DNA from: Bacillota bacterium
GTDB taxonomy: Bacteria; Bacillota; Clostridia; Lachnospirales; Cellulosilyticaceae
Assembly: GCA_023436395.1 (NCBI GenBank)
Contig: JAEZJJ010000024.1
Coordinates: 1 to 31,690, forward strand
DNA: 31,690 nucleotides
Direction of reading: 5' to 3'
The translations under genes were made by a program, and so were the position numbers. Shown here piece by piece: positions 1 through 8,072 of this stretch. How positions within the stretch are numbered: position 1 is the stretch's first letter; every line of letters begins with the position of its first letter. Under the pieces are notes generated by a model, which worked only from the letters and a program-made list of their open reading frames with translations, ran no database searches and was not told the origin of the DNA.

Positions 1-227
<227 letters not shown>

Positions 228-276
228 AAAGAAATCACTGGTTCATGAGTTACTATTTTGTTTTGAAGGTTTATGG

Positions 277-307
277 AAGGCACTAGACGTTATGTCTAGT
301 GCCTTTT
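277..307 (+). terminator. Rho-independent terminator after 16S
   Basis: A perfect 12-bp stem (AAGGCACTAGAC paired with GTCTAGTGCCTT, five-base loop) runs directly into a run of T. It sits about 55 bases after the mature 16S 3' end, where a normal rRNA operon would have its 16S-23S spacer. It therefore probably ends the rRNA transcript. Confidence 0.85.
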
Positions 308-634
308 TGCGCGCTCCTAGGATGGGTATAATCTTTTTTGCTTTTTAGAGTATGTGAAACTTAATTTCAAGCAATTCTATACATAAGTTGAAAGATTAAT
401 AAAATTAATATATTATATAATTATAATTATATTCAAAATAATAAAATTATTATTGCGTAATTAGTCTTGCTAAAGTTACAACTGTAGACGAGGTTATTTC
501 ATGCTAAAAATATGACGTTTATTTTCACAAGAGATAGTTGCTATTGATGTTATTAATAGCAACTATGAACAAGTACATATGTATAGTGTTAAATAATTTT
601 ATAATACAATCTACAGAAAAAGGAGTGGACTATT
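308..634. other. AT-rich intergenic region before the chemoreceptor
   Basis: I see no gene here. The stretch is very rich in A and T, with several short self-complementary TA/AAT tracts. It holds the inverted repeat listed at 534-566, a TATAAT hexamer at 600-605 that could be the -10 box of the downstream chemoreceptor, and that gene's AAAAGGAG ribosome binding site near 617-625. Confidence 0.6.
534..566. repeat. 12-bp inverted repeat upstream of chemoreceptor gene
   Basis: ATAGTTGCTATT (534-545) and AATAGCAACTAT (555-566) are perfect complements around a nine-base loop. No T-run follows, so it is not a standard terminator. Its place just upstream of a possible -10 box (600-605) suggests a regulator site or a structured leader. 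This is inference only. Confidence 0.5.
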
Positions 635-2137
635 ATGAATACGGATATGAATACAAAACAATTTATTCAAAATAGTAATAATGAATCTGATCAATTATTA
701 TACAGGTGCATATTTATTTTCACACTTCTAGAAATAGCAGATTTTATCATTAAAGTATTAAAAAGACCATTAAACATCATCGATTATATCCTACTAATTA
801 TTATTTTTCTAAATGGTATTTGGATTATAGCAAGTAAAAAAGCAAACTCTAAAGAGCCATTTCGTTTAATGGGAATCCTTCTAATAGAATTCACTTCAAC
901 CTATTATTTTATTGCATTTTGGCTATCAACAGTGATACTATGGATAGTATCTCTTTTAATTACTATCTTATATTTTGATAAGAAGTTATTATATAAATTA
1001 ATTGTGGTTAAAATAATAACATTTATAATAGCTAATTTAATCATTTATGTATGCCATATAGATATTACCTATTCCTCTTATAAAAACCTAATAGGTTGCG
1101 CTGAAACAAGCCTTTTGCAATATATAGCTATTATATTTTTAATTAATGCTATTGTTACAAAGACTACGCATTTATTTGAGTTTTCATTAACCCAAACAAA
1201 AGACATAGTAAATATTTATAAAAGATGCTTATTAGGAACTCAAGAAATAAGTAAAAATATAGATGAACTCTGCGAGAATTTACAAGAAAATCAAGCAGCT
1301 GTACAAGAAATTAGCAGTTCAAGCTTAGAAATCATGCATCAAGCAGATTGTACGTATACTTCATCTCAACAATCCTTAGGTACAATTGAAGATATTCTGG
1401 AAAGCAATAAAGATGCCTCTAAAAAGGTTAAAGAAATTGAAAGACTAACCTTAAAATGCAGTGATCTAACAAAAATAAACCAAGAAAATATTAATAAGCT
1501 TACTGTTCAAGCTGATCAAATTAATACTTCTAATCTAAATTCAAAACAGGTATTTAATATGTTTATGGATAATATTAAACATATTGCAGATGCATTAAAT
1601 CTTATCAATGCTGTAGCAGATGAAACCAATTTATTAGCTCTCAATGCAAGTATTGAGGCTGCACGTGCTGGAGAAGCTGGAAGAGGCTTTGCTGTTGTTG
1701 CTACACAAATAAATAAGTTAGCAGAGCAAACAATTAAGTCGGCAAATAGTATTGATTTACTTTTGTCAAAGGTCAATGAATCTGCAGATCAGTCTATAGA
1801 TGCCATAGCTCATACAAGTACTATTATAGAACAAAATCTAGATATACTTGCTCAAACACAGGAAGACTTTAATAAAATGATAAAATGGCAAGATGGTGTA
1901 TTTGATAAAGTCAACGAGCTTCAAAATGTTATTAAAATATCGGAGCAACAAGCTAGTGTTGTAAATGATTCCTTTAAGCAGACCCTTACAGAAAGTAAGA
2001 AGATAGCAGATAGTACTTCTAATATATCTGCAGTTATTGAAGAACTTAATTCTTCATTTCAAGAAATCACGACATATGCAGATAATGTCAGTTTAGAAAC
2101 TAATAAATTAGCTATTCAGGATAATTTAATTTCATAA
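635..2137 (+). CDS. Methyl-accepting chemotaxis protein with polytopic membrane domain
   Basis: The product (500 aa) is a chemoreceptor-type signalling protein. About six hydrophobic segments fill residues 23-180 and leave almost no extracellular ligand domain. A long helical cytoplasmic domain follows from about residue 195 to the end. It contains the conserved hairpin tip near residues 325-365, with the motif DETNLLALNASIEAARAGE and then GRGFAVVA, which in this family contacts CheA and CheW. I see no clear HAMP domain between the membrane part and the signalling domain. The ATG is chosen because AAAAGGAG lies 9 bases before it; a second ATG five codons in is less well placed. It is a single gene, with inverted repeats on both sides. 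The ligand is unknown; a sensor of membrane or intracellular state is plausible for this architecture. Confidence 0.88.
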   Translation: MNTDMNTKQFIQNSNNESDQLLYRCIFIFTLLEIADFIIKVLKRPLNIIDYILLIIIFLNGIWIIASKKANSKEPFRLMGILLIEFTSTYYFIAFWLSTVILWIVSLLITILYFDKKLLYKLIVVKIITFIIANLIIYVCHIDITYSSYKNLIGCAETSLLQYIAIIFLINAIVTKTTHLFEFSLTQTKDIVNIYKRCLLGTQEISKNIDELCENLQENQAAVQEISSSSLEIMHQADCTYTSSQQSLGTIEDILESNKDASKKVKEIERLTLKCSDLTKINQENINKLTVQADQINTSNLNSKQVFNMFMDNIKHIADALNLINAVADETNLLALNASIEAARAGEAGRGFAVVATQINKLAEQTIKSANSIDLLLSKVNESADQSIDAIAHTSTIIEQNLDILAQTQEDFNKMIKWQDGVFDKVNELQNVIKISEQQASVVNDSFKQTLTESKKIADSTSNISAVIEELNSSFQEITTYADNVSLETNKLAIQDNLIS

Positions 2138-2228
2138 AGAGTATCACCTACATCATTAGGACTACTTCCTATCTAATAAAACCTTTAATGGTTTATGGTT
2201 TACTTATTTATTTTGAAAGTTCATTGCC

Positions 2229-2286
2229 TTAAATATAAATAGCACCTCACTAAAGTGATACGCGGTGAGGTGCTATTTATATTTAA
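2229..2286. terminator. Long inverted repeat, probable bidirectional terminator
   Basis: A perfect 22-bp stem pairs 2229-2250 (ending AGCACCTCAC) with 2265-2286 (starting GTGAGGTGCT) around a 14-base loop. Both outer arms are A/T rich, so the hairpin can end transcription in either direction. It lies about 90 bases after the chemoreceptor stop. On the other strand a short open frame ends at 2283 (VNEYTKEAGIKYF then stop), possibly the last codons of a lost minus-strand gene that used this terminator. Confidence 0.65.
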
Positions 2287-2374
2287 AAATATTTAATTCC
2301 AGCTTCTTTTGTATACTCATTTACCTAAAAGGTCTCTGATAAGGAGGGGCTATATCATGATATTATTAAATTAA

Positions 2375-2503
2375 CCAAACCAAATAGGTGGGAGATTTAA
2401 AGATTATTTACATAAATGTGTAGAGCTAAGAGACTTATTGTGTTTTGATAAGAAACCTGATATCCTAAATGAGAAGGTATTTCAAATCAGCATAAATAAA
2501 TAG
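2375..2503 (+). pseudogene. Short ORF remnant, unidentified
   Basis: A 42-codon open stretch without a start codon (read from a Pro codon after an in-frame stop) ends at TAG 2501-2503. Its composition looks protein-like rather than random, with segments such as FKDYLHKCVELRDLL and PDILNEKVFQ. The last part is loosely reminiscent of the tail of Rpn-type PD-(D/E)XK transposases (a PxxLxEKVFQ pattern), but I cannot confirm this. A good ribosome binding site (AAGGAGGGG) near 2341 is followed by an ATG frame that closes after a few codons. I read the region as the decayed end of a gene. Confidence 0.35.
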
Positions 2504-2533
2504 GTTCAAATAAATAGGTTCAAATAAATAGGT
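2494..2533. repeat. 14-bp tandem repeat, almost three copies
   Basis: The unit AAATAAATAGGTTC is repeated head to tail at 2494-2507 and 2508-2521, with a partial third copy at 2522-2533. It overlaps the end of the ORF remnant and lies about 35 bases before the thioredoxin reductase start. It probably arose by replication slippage. No function is evident. Confidence 0.85.
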
Positions 2534-2568
2534 AAGGGGTAGACTGAATAGAAGGAAGGAGTCCTAAG

Positions 2569-3498
2569 ATGACTAAACCAATAAAAGAGATAGATTTAAT
2601 TATTATCGGTGCAGGCCCAGCAGGACTTACGGCTGCTATTTATGCTACTAGAGCAGGTCTTGAGACACTTGTACTTGAAAACGATGTAATAGGTGGTCAA
2701 GTTAGATTAAGCTATACAATAGAAAATTATCCAGGATTGAGTAGTATTAAAGGTCATGAATTAGCTGATAAACTAGAAGAGCAAGCTACAGAGGTAGGTG
2801 CTATCATTGATGAATTTGACGCTATAGAACAGGTCTCATTAGGCGATGAAGAGAAAATAGTAGAAACAGGTGATTACATCTACAAACCTAAAGCAGTTAT
2901 TATTGCTACAGGAGCGAAGCCTAAGTCAATTCCTATTCCAAGTGAGCACAAGTTCTTAGGCAAAGGTATTCATTATTGCGCTGTATGTGATGGCGCAAGT
3001 TATAAAGACGAAGAGATTGCTGTGGTAGGTGGTGGAAATGCTGCACTAGAAGAAGCACTGTATTTAGCTAAGCTTGCTAAGAAAGTAACTATTATTAGAA
3101 GATACGATTATTTTAAAGCTGAGTCTAAGACGTTAGAAGAAGTAGAACATACATCTAATATAGAGATTATGTATAATTGGGATTTAGTAGATGTTGATGG
3201 AGAACAGTTTGTTGAACTAGCAATGGTCAGAAGTACCCAAACAGGTGAGATGAAAAAAATACCCATTAAAGCTGTATTTGGATACATAGGAACTGAACCA
3301 AAAACAGCTTTATTTAAAGAATATGTACATCTTACTGAAATTGGTTACATAAAAGCCAATGAAAGTATGGAAACCAATATTAAAGGTGTATATGTAGCTG
3401 GTGATGTAAGAGAAAAGGAATTTAGACAAATCACAACAGCAGTAGCTGATGGAACAATAGCTGCCCTAAAAGCAGAACAGTATATTACAAGAAAATAA
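2569..3498 (+). CDS. trxB: Thioredoxin reductase (NADPH-type flavoprotein)
   Basis: The product (309 aa) is a cytosolic FAD enzyme that passes electrons from a nicotinamide cofactor to a thioredoxin or glutaredoxin-like disulfide protein. The N-terminal FAD site is GAGPAG (residues 14-19). The redox-active pair is C137-A-V-C140 followed by DG. The second dinucleotide-binding motif is VGGGNAALEEA (about 152-162), and the C-terminal FAD motif GVYVAGDVRE is near residue 280. The length is typical of low-molecular-weight bacterial TrxR. The second nucleotide motif lacks the canonical GGGxSA serine (it has GGGNAA). Arg162-type residues follow in the IIRR segment, so NADPH is likely but ferredoxin- or NADH-dependent variants exist in clostridia. 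The next gene begins 13 bases later and encodes a CGPC glutaredoxin-like protein, the probable substrate. Confidence 0.92.
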   Translation: MTKPIKEIDLIIIGAGPAGLTAAIYATRAGLETLVLENDVIGGQVRLSYTIENYPGLSSIKGHELADKLEEQATEVGAIIDEFDAIEQVSLGDEEKIVETGDYIYKPKAVIIATGAKPKSIPIPSEHKFLGKGIHYCAVCDGASYKDEEIAVVGGGNAALEEALYLAKLAKKVTIIRRYDYFKAESKTLEEVEHTSNIEIMYNWDLVDVDGEQFVELAMVRSTQTGEMKKIPIKAVFGYIGTEPKTALFKEYVHLTEIGYIKANESMETNIKGVYVAGDVREKEFRQITTAVADGTIAALKAEQYITRK

Positions 3499-3511
3499 GG
3501 AGATATAAAGG

Positions 3512-3748
3512 ATGATAAAAGTATATTCAGTAGAATGGTGTGGACCATGTAATAAGGTGAAAAAATATTTAGAAAGTAAAAATATACCATATGAAGCAGT
3601 AATGGTAGCTGATGCTAAAGAGGATAGAGATATTGTTGAGCAAGTTTCAGGACAAAGATCAGTGCCTGTAACAATAATTAATAACCAAGTAATTCTTGGA
3701 TTTGATAAGCAAAAAATAGATGCAGCACTAGCAACATTAGATCAATAA
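3512..3748 (+). CDS. Glutaredoxin-like CGPC redox protein (NrdH-type)
   Basis: A small 78-aa thiol-disulfide protein with a glutaredoxin fold. The active site is C10-G-P-C13, as in thioredoxins, while the length and the cis-proline segment (S50-V51-P52-V53) are as in glutaredoxin/NrdH proteins. In NrdH-type systems such proteins are reduced directly by thioredoxin reductase, which fits the trxB gene just upstream with a 13-base gap and its own AAGGAGATATAAAGG ribosome site. Likely targets are ribonucleotide reductase or general protein disulfides, but no ribonucleotide reductase gene is in the window. A terminator follows within 10 bases, so the two genes form a closed operon. Confidence 0.88.
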   Translation: MIKVYSVEWCGPCNKVKKYLESKNIPYEAVMVADAKEDRDIVEQVSGQRSVPVTIINNQVILGFDKQKIDAALATLDQ

Positions 3749-3752
3749 TATA

Positions 3753-3781
3753 GAAGGGAGGCTAAAAGCCTTCCTTTTTTA
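3753..3781 (+). terminator. Terminator of the trxB operon
   Basis: GAAGGGAGGCT pairs with AGCCTTCCTTT (stem of about 11 with G-U pairs, small A loop), followed by six T. It starts a few bases after the glutaredoxin-like gene stop. Confidence 0.85.
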
Positions 3782-3911
3782 TAGTCTAGGAAAGTGAGTT
3801 CTTTACTTTCCTAGACTATGGGGGGGACAGAGGGGAATTCCCTCTGTCGTATTAAGGCGGGTGCTCAGCTGATACGTTCTTTGTCAGCGCCGAAGGGAAC
3901 TTAGGGTTCCC
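3781..3911. repeat. GC-rich cluster of four hairpins
   Basis: Four inverted repeats follow one another. They are 3781-3795 with 3805-3819 (15 bp perfect), 3826-3834 with 3840-3848 (GACAGAGGG/CCCTCTGTC, five-base loop), 3868-3872 with 3884-3888, and 3895-3900 with 3906-3911 (GGGAAC/GTTCCC). A G7 run joins the first two. The patch is far richer in G and C than its surroundings and interrupts the 3' part of a transposase remnant. It looks like a REP/MITE-type element or a structured RNA, but I do not recognise a named family. Confidence 0.6.
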
Positions 3912-4148
3912 ATTCCAGTATTCTTGGATTTTATGATTATTGTGTGGCCTAGCATTATCTAGTATAAGATATATTTTCTTATCTGGATTATGATTTAGAA
4001 GATACTCTATAAATTCTTCTATTTAAATGCCTGTAATAGGCTACTGAGCTGGATATACATCACATACTGTTTCGAACTTTTTAGTGATTTCAGTTGCACC
4101 TATTATATTTACACCTTCATGAGAATTTTTACTCGACAGAATACCCAT
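3852..4148 (-). pseudogene. IS630-family transposase remnant
   Basis: Reading the minus strand from an ATG at 4148 gives a frame with two internal stops (near 4055 and 4040) and a final stop at 3852. It shows the DDE-transposase landmarks SHEGVNIIGATEI, then IEEFIEYLLNHNPDKKIY, then the catalytic-region motif LILDNARPHNNHKIQEYW. The motif DNARxH is typical of the second acidic block of IS630/Tc1-like enzymes. The N-terminal helix-turn-helix part and the last acidic block (PYSPxLNPIE) are missing. After EYW the frame runs into the GC-rich hairpin cluster, which has no transposase similarity, so the gene was probably cut by insertion or deletion. From 4149 to 4393 I see no gene; it may be more of the decayed element. 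Confidence 0.75.
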
Positions 4149-4320
4149 GTAAGTTAGCAGCTGTAGAAGTTGTTCTAGACATTAATTTTACATCCTAATA
4201 ATAATCTTTAGATTAGGATATGAAGTTTTCAAGAAAAAAATCCCCAAAATTAGAATGTATAGGTGGTTTATCTATATTATTAGTAATTTAAAGAATATAG
4301 AAAATATTTGATATTTAATG

Positions 4321-4326
4321 TATAAT
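4321..4326 (+). promoter_or_regulatory. Possible -10 box for the 4394 operon
   Basis: A TATAAT hexamer preceded by TG stands 68 bases before the ATG of the ABC-associated gene. No good -35 hexamer lies 17 bases upstream, so the assignment is weak. Confidence 0.35.
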
Positions 4327-4393
4327 TAGAATGCATTTTGCAGTTTGTTGAGGTAGTAAAATAAAGCATTTATGTAAAAGGGAGAAAAAAGCA

Positions 4394-6706
4394 ATGAGGG
4401 GAAAAAAGATAGGTATATTACTAGTTTTGTTATTTGCTCTTTATATATGCTTTGGGCAGGCTATTTTTGCAAGTAATAGTCATATAAAAATTTCAACATC
4501 AGTAGGTATTGATGGTCAGTATAAATATGGTCGGTACATACCCATTAATATTACCTTGGAAAATACGGGGAAACATTTCTCTGGTACAGTCCGAATAAGG
4601 CTTGGTGAGTATAACACAGAGTATATAGAGGAGATCAATGTTGCTAGTGGAGATACCAAAACAGTAAAGATTCCTATATGGGGTTGTGGAGATTATTGTC
4701 ATGATTTTGCAGTGAGTTTAGTAGATCAAGCCAATAAGGAGATTGCTAAGCAAACAGGGTATTTACCTTCTAGTGGTGAATCAGACGATTCAAAACTTAT
4801 TGTGGGCATACTTACTGAGAGTTTCAATAAATTAAGTTATTTCTCAGGAATTAATTTTAGTTTGAATGATTATTATCATACGAAAACCATAGTAGTAGAG
4901 GCTGATGATATTGACGAGAAAGTAAATAATCTTGAAATGTTAGATATACTGGTTATCAATAATTACAATACTTCAATGTTACGACCTGAACAAGTCGCTA
5001 CAATTGAAAAATGGGTAGAGCAAGGTGGTACATTAATTATTGGAACAGGTATTAATGGTATTAAGACAGTAAGCAGTTTTAGTAAAGAGTTTTTGCCTAT
5101 GGAAGTGACAGGGACAACAACAGAAAATATTCAAATAATGGGAGAATCGTTAAAAGTTGAATTAGCTGATTTTCGATATGAGGGTGAGAGGAATAAGGTC
5201 AATAAAAGCATCTACAATAATTTATACGAATCTTTCATAAAAGGAGCAGGTAAGATTATTGCTGTAAAATATGATCTAGGATCTGAACCAATGGTAAGCT
5301 TCACTAATAACCGAGATATGTGGAAAAGAATTTTAGTGGATGAGGAACTAGTAATAAGACATGATGAGATTAGTGGTTATAATACCTTATATAATTTTCA
5401 AGATATCAATAATGAAGATTTGCCGGCAGCTTCAACATTGAGCATTATTCTTATTGGTTATATTATTCTTATTGGTATTATTAGTTATTTTGTTGTAAAG
5501 AAAAAGGGAAAGAAAGAATACATATGGGTTGTAGCGCCTATTAGTTCATTGATAGTAACTGGTATTACTTATCTTATTGCTATGCGTTCTGCCTTGGCGC
5601 CATATGTGGTTAAGGAATTAGATATAGTTCATGTTACAGCTGATGGTAATGCAAGCAGATCAAGAAAAGTGGCAATCCTTTGTACACAAGGAAAAGATAT
5701 AGAGATTGTAGAACCTAAAAATACTTCTTTTAATGCAATTTCAAGTGAAAATGTTCAATCAACAGAAAAGGACATTACACAACATCTATATTATGAGGGT
5801 GATAAAGTACGCTTTGTTAAGAAAGATTGTAGTGTTTGTGATGAGCTTTTCATAGCAACAGAAGCCGAGGAAATCTCAAATCCTAATTATACAAGTCAGT
5901 TAATCACGGATGGTCAAGATAATAAAATAATCTTTAAGAATACAAGTGGAAAGAAAATTAATAGGCTCTTCGTTACAAATGGCTATAAAATATGGGATTT
6001 AGGGGAAATTGCAGTAGATCAAGAAGTACAGCAAAGCTTTGGCGCAGATGGATCTAATGACTATGATACTTTACGAGACAAATTTAGTGATGATGAAGAT
6101 TTAAGTTATCTAGTTAATATATTAGATGAAATAGAGCCTGATATTTATAATAAATATAATCCCATGTCTTATTTACCAGAGTATGTGGCAGTTACAGAAA
6201 TAGAAGATTATAGTTCGTTTGTAGAAAATGAATATATGATGAATTCTTGTTATCAAATGACGATAGGAGAGATGGAAGTAGATTATGGAGATGAGGGCGA
6301 GGTCTTTTATCCATATGATTATTTCATGCCAGTCGTAGAAAGACAAAGTGGAACAGGATATGTTGATGAAGAAAGCCCAATCATGACTATTAATGGCGAT
6401 TTATCAGTAGACCTTACATATTACATTGATGCTGTTTTTGATATAAAATGCGTATCATTAATACTAAATAGTGATGCAGTGCAAGATTATTATTGGAGTT
6501 CTTTCCATGGCGAGGTGTATATTTTCAATTATGATACAGCCAATTATGAGTTGATTGATCTTTATGGTGAATATTTTATAGAAGGTGAAACACTTGCTTC
6601 ATATGTAAGGGATAACGCTGTAAAAGTTAGAGTGATCGGACAAGGTGAGGACAGTGCCCTAGTTCCAAGTATTGCAGTAAGGGGGGAAAGATATGCTGAA
6701 AATTAA
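4394..6706 (+). CDS. Exported membrane-anchored protein of an ABC operon, GATase-like domain
   Basis: A 770-aa protein with a signal peptide or anchor (residues 1-27). An immunoglobulin-like extracellular domain of the CARDB/NEW3 sort covers about 30-115 (YIPINITLENTGKHFSGTV). A flavodoxin-like or glutamine-amidotransferase-like segment lies at about 180-225 (LDILVINNY, then IEKWVEQGGTLIIGTG), as seen in proteins that accompany gliding- or CcmA/NatAB-like ABC exporters. Two membrane segments follow at about 350-369 and 376-400, then a large extracellular beta-rich C-terminal region rich in Asp, Glu and Tyr. Start: the ATG has GGGAGAAAAA upstream. It overlaps the ATPase remnant by 14 bases and precedes an ABC-2 permease, so it is the accessory subunit of a membrane exporter or envelope-stress complex. 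I do not know the substrate. With the ATPase gutted, its present role is doubtful unless another ATPase serves it. Confidence 0.6.
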   Translation: MRGKKIGILLVLLFALYICFGQAIFASNSHIKISTSVGIDGQYKYGRYIPINITLENTGKHFSGTVRIRLGEYNTEYIEEINVASGDTKTVKIPIWGCGDYCHDFAVSLVDQANKEIAKQTGYLPSSGESDDSKLIVGILTESFNKLSYFSGINFSLNDYYHTKTIVVEADDIDEKVNNLEMLDILVINNYNTSMLRPEQVATIEKWVEQGGTLIIGTGINGIKTVSSFSKEFLPMEVTGTTTENIQIMGESLKVELADFRYEGERNKVNKSIYNNLYESFIKGAGKIIAVKYDLGSEPMVSFTNNRDMWKRILVDEELVIRHDEISGYNTLYNFQDINNEDLPAASTLSIILIGYIILIGIISYFVVKKKGKKEYIWVVAPISSLIVTGITYLIAMRSALAPYVVKELDIVHVTADGNASRSRKVAILCTQGKDIEIVEPKNTSFNAISSENVQSTEKDITQHLYYEGDKVRFVKKDCSVCDELFIATEAEEISNPNYTSQLITDGQDNKIIFKNTSGKKINRLFVTNGYKIWDLGEIAVDQEVQQSFGADGSNDYDTLRDKFSDDEDLSYLVNILDEIEPDIYNKYNPMSYLPEYVAVTEIEDYSSFVENEYMMNSCYQMTIGEMEVDYGDEGEVFYPYDYFMPVVERQSGTGYVDEESPIMTINGDLSVDLTYYIDAVFDIKCVSLILNSDAVQDYYWSSFHGEVYIFNYDTANYELIDLYGEYFIEGETLASYVRDNAVKVRVIGQGEDSALVPSIAVRGERYAEN

Positions 6707-6866
6707 AGAGCTAACGAAGAGCTATGGGGAGTATAAAGTATTTGATGGCCCTTCCAGAAGAATGAAACAGAGAATATGTCTTGCAAGATGCCTTATACAT
6801 AATCCTCTTGAAGATGTATTTATGATAATTACAGAATCAGAAGAAGAGGAGGCAACAAAAGCATGA
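6693..6866 (+). pseudogene. ABC transporter ATPase, internally deleted to 57 codons
   Basis: An open frame of 57 aa that keeps three separate pieces of a normal ATPase of about 230-300 aa. These are the start (MLKIKELTKSYGEYKVFDG, residues 1-19), the signature-helix region (SRRMKQRICLARCLIHNP, residues 21-38, from a normal SGGMKQR), and the C-terminal end (LEDVFMIITESEEEEA, from 39). Walker A, the Q-loop, Walker B and the H-loop are all gone, so it cannot hydrolyse ATP. Both deletions kept the reading frame. The start overlaps the upstream gene, and the stop overlaps the permease start in an ATGA arrangement, so translational coupling of the operon is intact. It could be a neutral relic or a translation relay that keeps the permease expressed. 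Confidence 0.85.
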
Positions 6867-7708
6867 TGATCAATCCTATTTTACGTAACGAGATAAAAAC
6901 AGGTAGCAGAAGTTTTCGATTTTATCTGCTACTTATGATTTATGTTGCACTGCTTGGCATTCCTACGTTATTGATCTATGGAAGGATATGTAAATATAAT
7001 GCTTTGGGTACGAGTTCATTTGTTTCATTGTATGTCTCCTTGGCAAGCATATCAGCAATTATATTGATGTTTCTTGTTCCTGCATTATCAGCAAGTAGTA
7101 TTTGTGGAGAGCGCGAAAAACAGACATTAGATATATTATTAAAGACTATGACACCACGTAGTATTATCCTTGGCAAGCTATTAGGTGTTGTTAGTAAAGT
7201 TGTTTTATTGATTATTTGTACAATGCCCGTTTATTCTTTTGTTCTTTTCTTAGGTGGTATTAAAATAATACATATTATTACTTGTAATCTCTATTTGATT
7301 ATGACAACTATTTTTGTAGCCTCTATGAGTATATGGATATCAACAATGGTAAAAACATCGAAGGTAGCCAATGTGGCAGCCTATTTTGCTGAACTGGGAC
7401 TGATTTTAGGATTACCTATTGGTATATTGATTTTTGGGTCAGTAAGTGATGTTTTTTATGATACGGGTCTTGCAACAGATATTTTAGGAAATATTTTATG
7501 TATTAGTCCGGCTGTAGGATATGTGCATTTATTAGGTGTTCAGCTAAGAGCAGGCGGAGGTTTTTTGCAGTTATTTGATGAAGTAGATTTAATAATGCCA
7601 GGTTGGCTTATTCCTATAGGTATTGAAGTGATTTTAACAATCATATTTTTACAGGCAGCAATTAAAAGGTTAAATTCTATCAAGAAAAAAATTAAAAAAG
7701 CGAAATAA
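6863..7708 (+). CDS. ABC-2 type transporter permease
   Basis: A 281-aa polytopic membrane protein with about six hydrophobic segments: near residues 20-40, 52-75, 108-130, 140-160, 175-197 and 250-268. It carries the amphipathic loop ICGEREKQTLDILLKTMTP followed by RSIILGKLLG, which is typical of ABC-2 permeases of the NatB/YhaP group. The first ATG overlaps the stop of the ATPase remnant, and GAAGAGGAGG lies 12 bases upstream; a second ATG follows at once and is equally possible. The N-terminus MINPILRNEIKTGSRS is also family-like. It would form the membrane channel with the accessory protein at 4394-6706. It lacks a working ATPase partner in this operon. Confidence 0.85.
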   Translation: MMINPILRNEIKTGSRSFRFYLLLMIYVALLGIPTLLIYGRICKYNALGTSSFVSLYVSLASISAIILMFLVPALSASSICGEREKQTLDILLKTMTPRSIILGKLLGVVSKVVLLIICTMPVYSFVLFLGGIKIIHIITCNLYLIMTTIFVASMSIWISTMVKTSKVANVAAYFAELGLILGLPIGILIFGSVSDVFYDTGLATDILGNILCISPAVGYVHLLGVQLRAGGGFLQLFDEVDLIMPGWLIPIGIEVILTIIFLQAAIKRLNSIKKKIKKAK

Positions 7709-7752
7709 GAAGATGCAAGTTGCTGTAAATCAAGTTAACAGCTATGCTTAGA

Positions 7753-7817
7753 CCAAGTCTTTTACTAGAAGAGGATGTTTGAAGATAACATTTTTGAGTA
7801 AAGGACTTGGGTTTTTT
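7753..7817 (+). terminator. Terminator after ABC permease gene
   Basis: CCAAGTCTTTTACT (7753-7766) pairs with AGTAAAGGACTTGG (7797-7810), with one G-U pair and a 30-base loop, followed by GTTTTTT. It ends the ABC operon. Confidence 0.75.
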
Positions 7818-7851
7818 AGTGATATCAGTTGATTAGAGAAAGAGGGAAAGC

Positions 7852-7923
7852 AGATGGCAAATTAAAGGACGTCTACTTAGACGGTGAATTTGGCGGATTT
7901 GCTATTCATATTATGCAAAAGTA
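7852..7923 (+). pseudogene. 3' remnant of a second VOC-family gene
   Basis: The last 24 codons of a VOC gene (reading DGKLKDVYLDGEFGGFAIHI then MQK) end at the same tandem TAG TAG stop as the intact gene at 19055-19405. No start or ribosome site belongs to it. The similarity begins abruptly at 7852, 35 bases after a terminator, so the 5' three quarters of the gene have been lost. See the direct repeat entries. Confidence 0.85.
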
Positions 7924-7958
7924 GTAGAATCTATTTAACTAGAGACCTAGTTAGAAAA
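7852..7958 (+). repeat. Direct repeat, left copy (VOC gene end)
   Basis: These 107 bases match 19333-19439 in the same orientation with about 8 mismatches by eye. The match covers coding and about 35 bases of non-coding sequence after the stop. The two copies bracket about 11.4 kb that includes the 5S gene and the whole acid-sugar operon. From 7959 to 8072 I see only AT-rich sequence leading to the next gene. Confidence 0.85.
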
Positions 7959-8072
7959 AATAAGTAAAGTTTAAACGTTATAGAATAATAATTTGATTAT
8001 TTAGAAAATAGTTTGTATGGTACATTAGGTAATAATAATGTAAGTTAAAAAATGCTATATGGGGGATATATA

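Noticed and set aside
2494..2533. Tandem repeats considered as a CRISPR array
   Set aside because: The 14-bp units are contiguous with no spacers and no cas genes are near.
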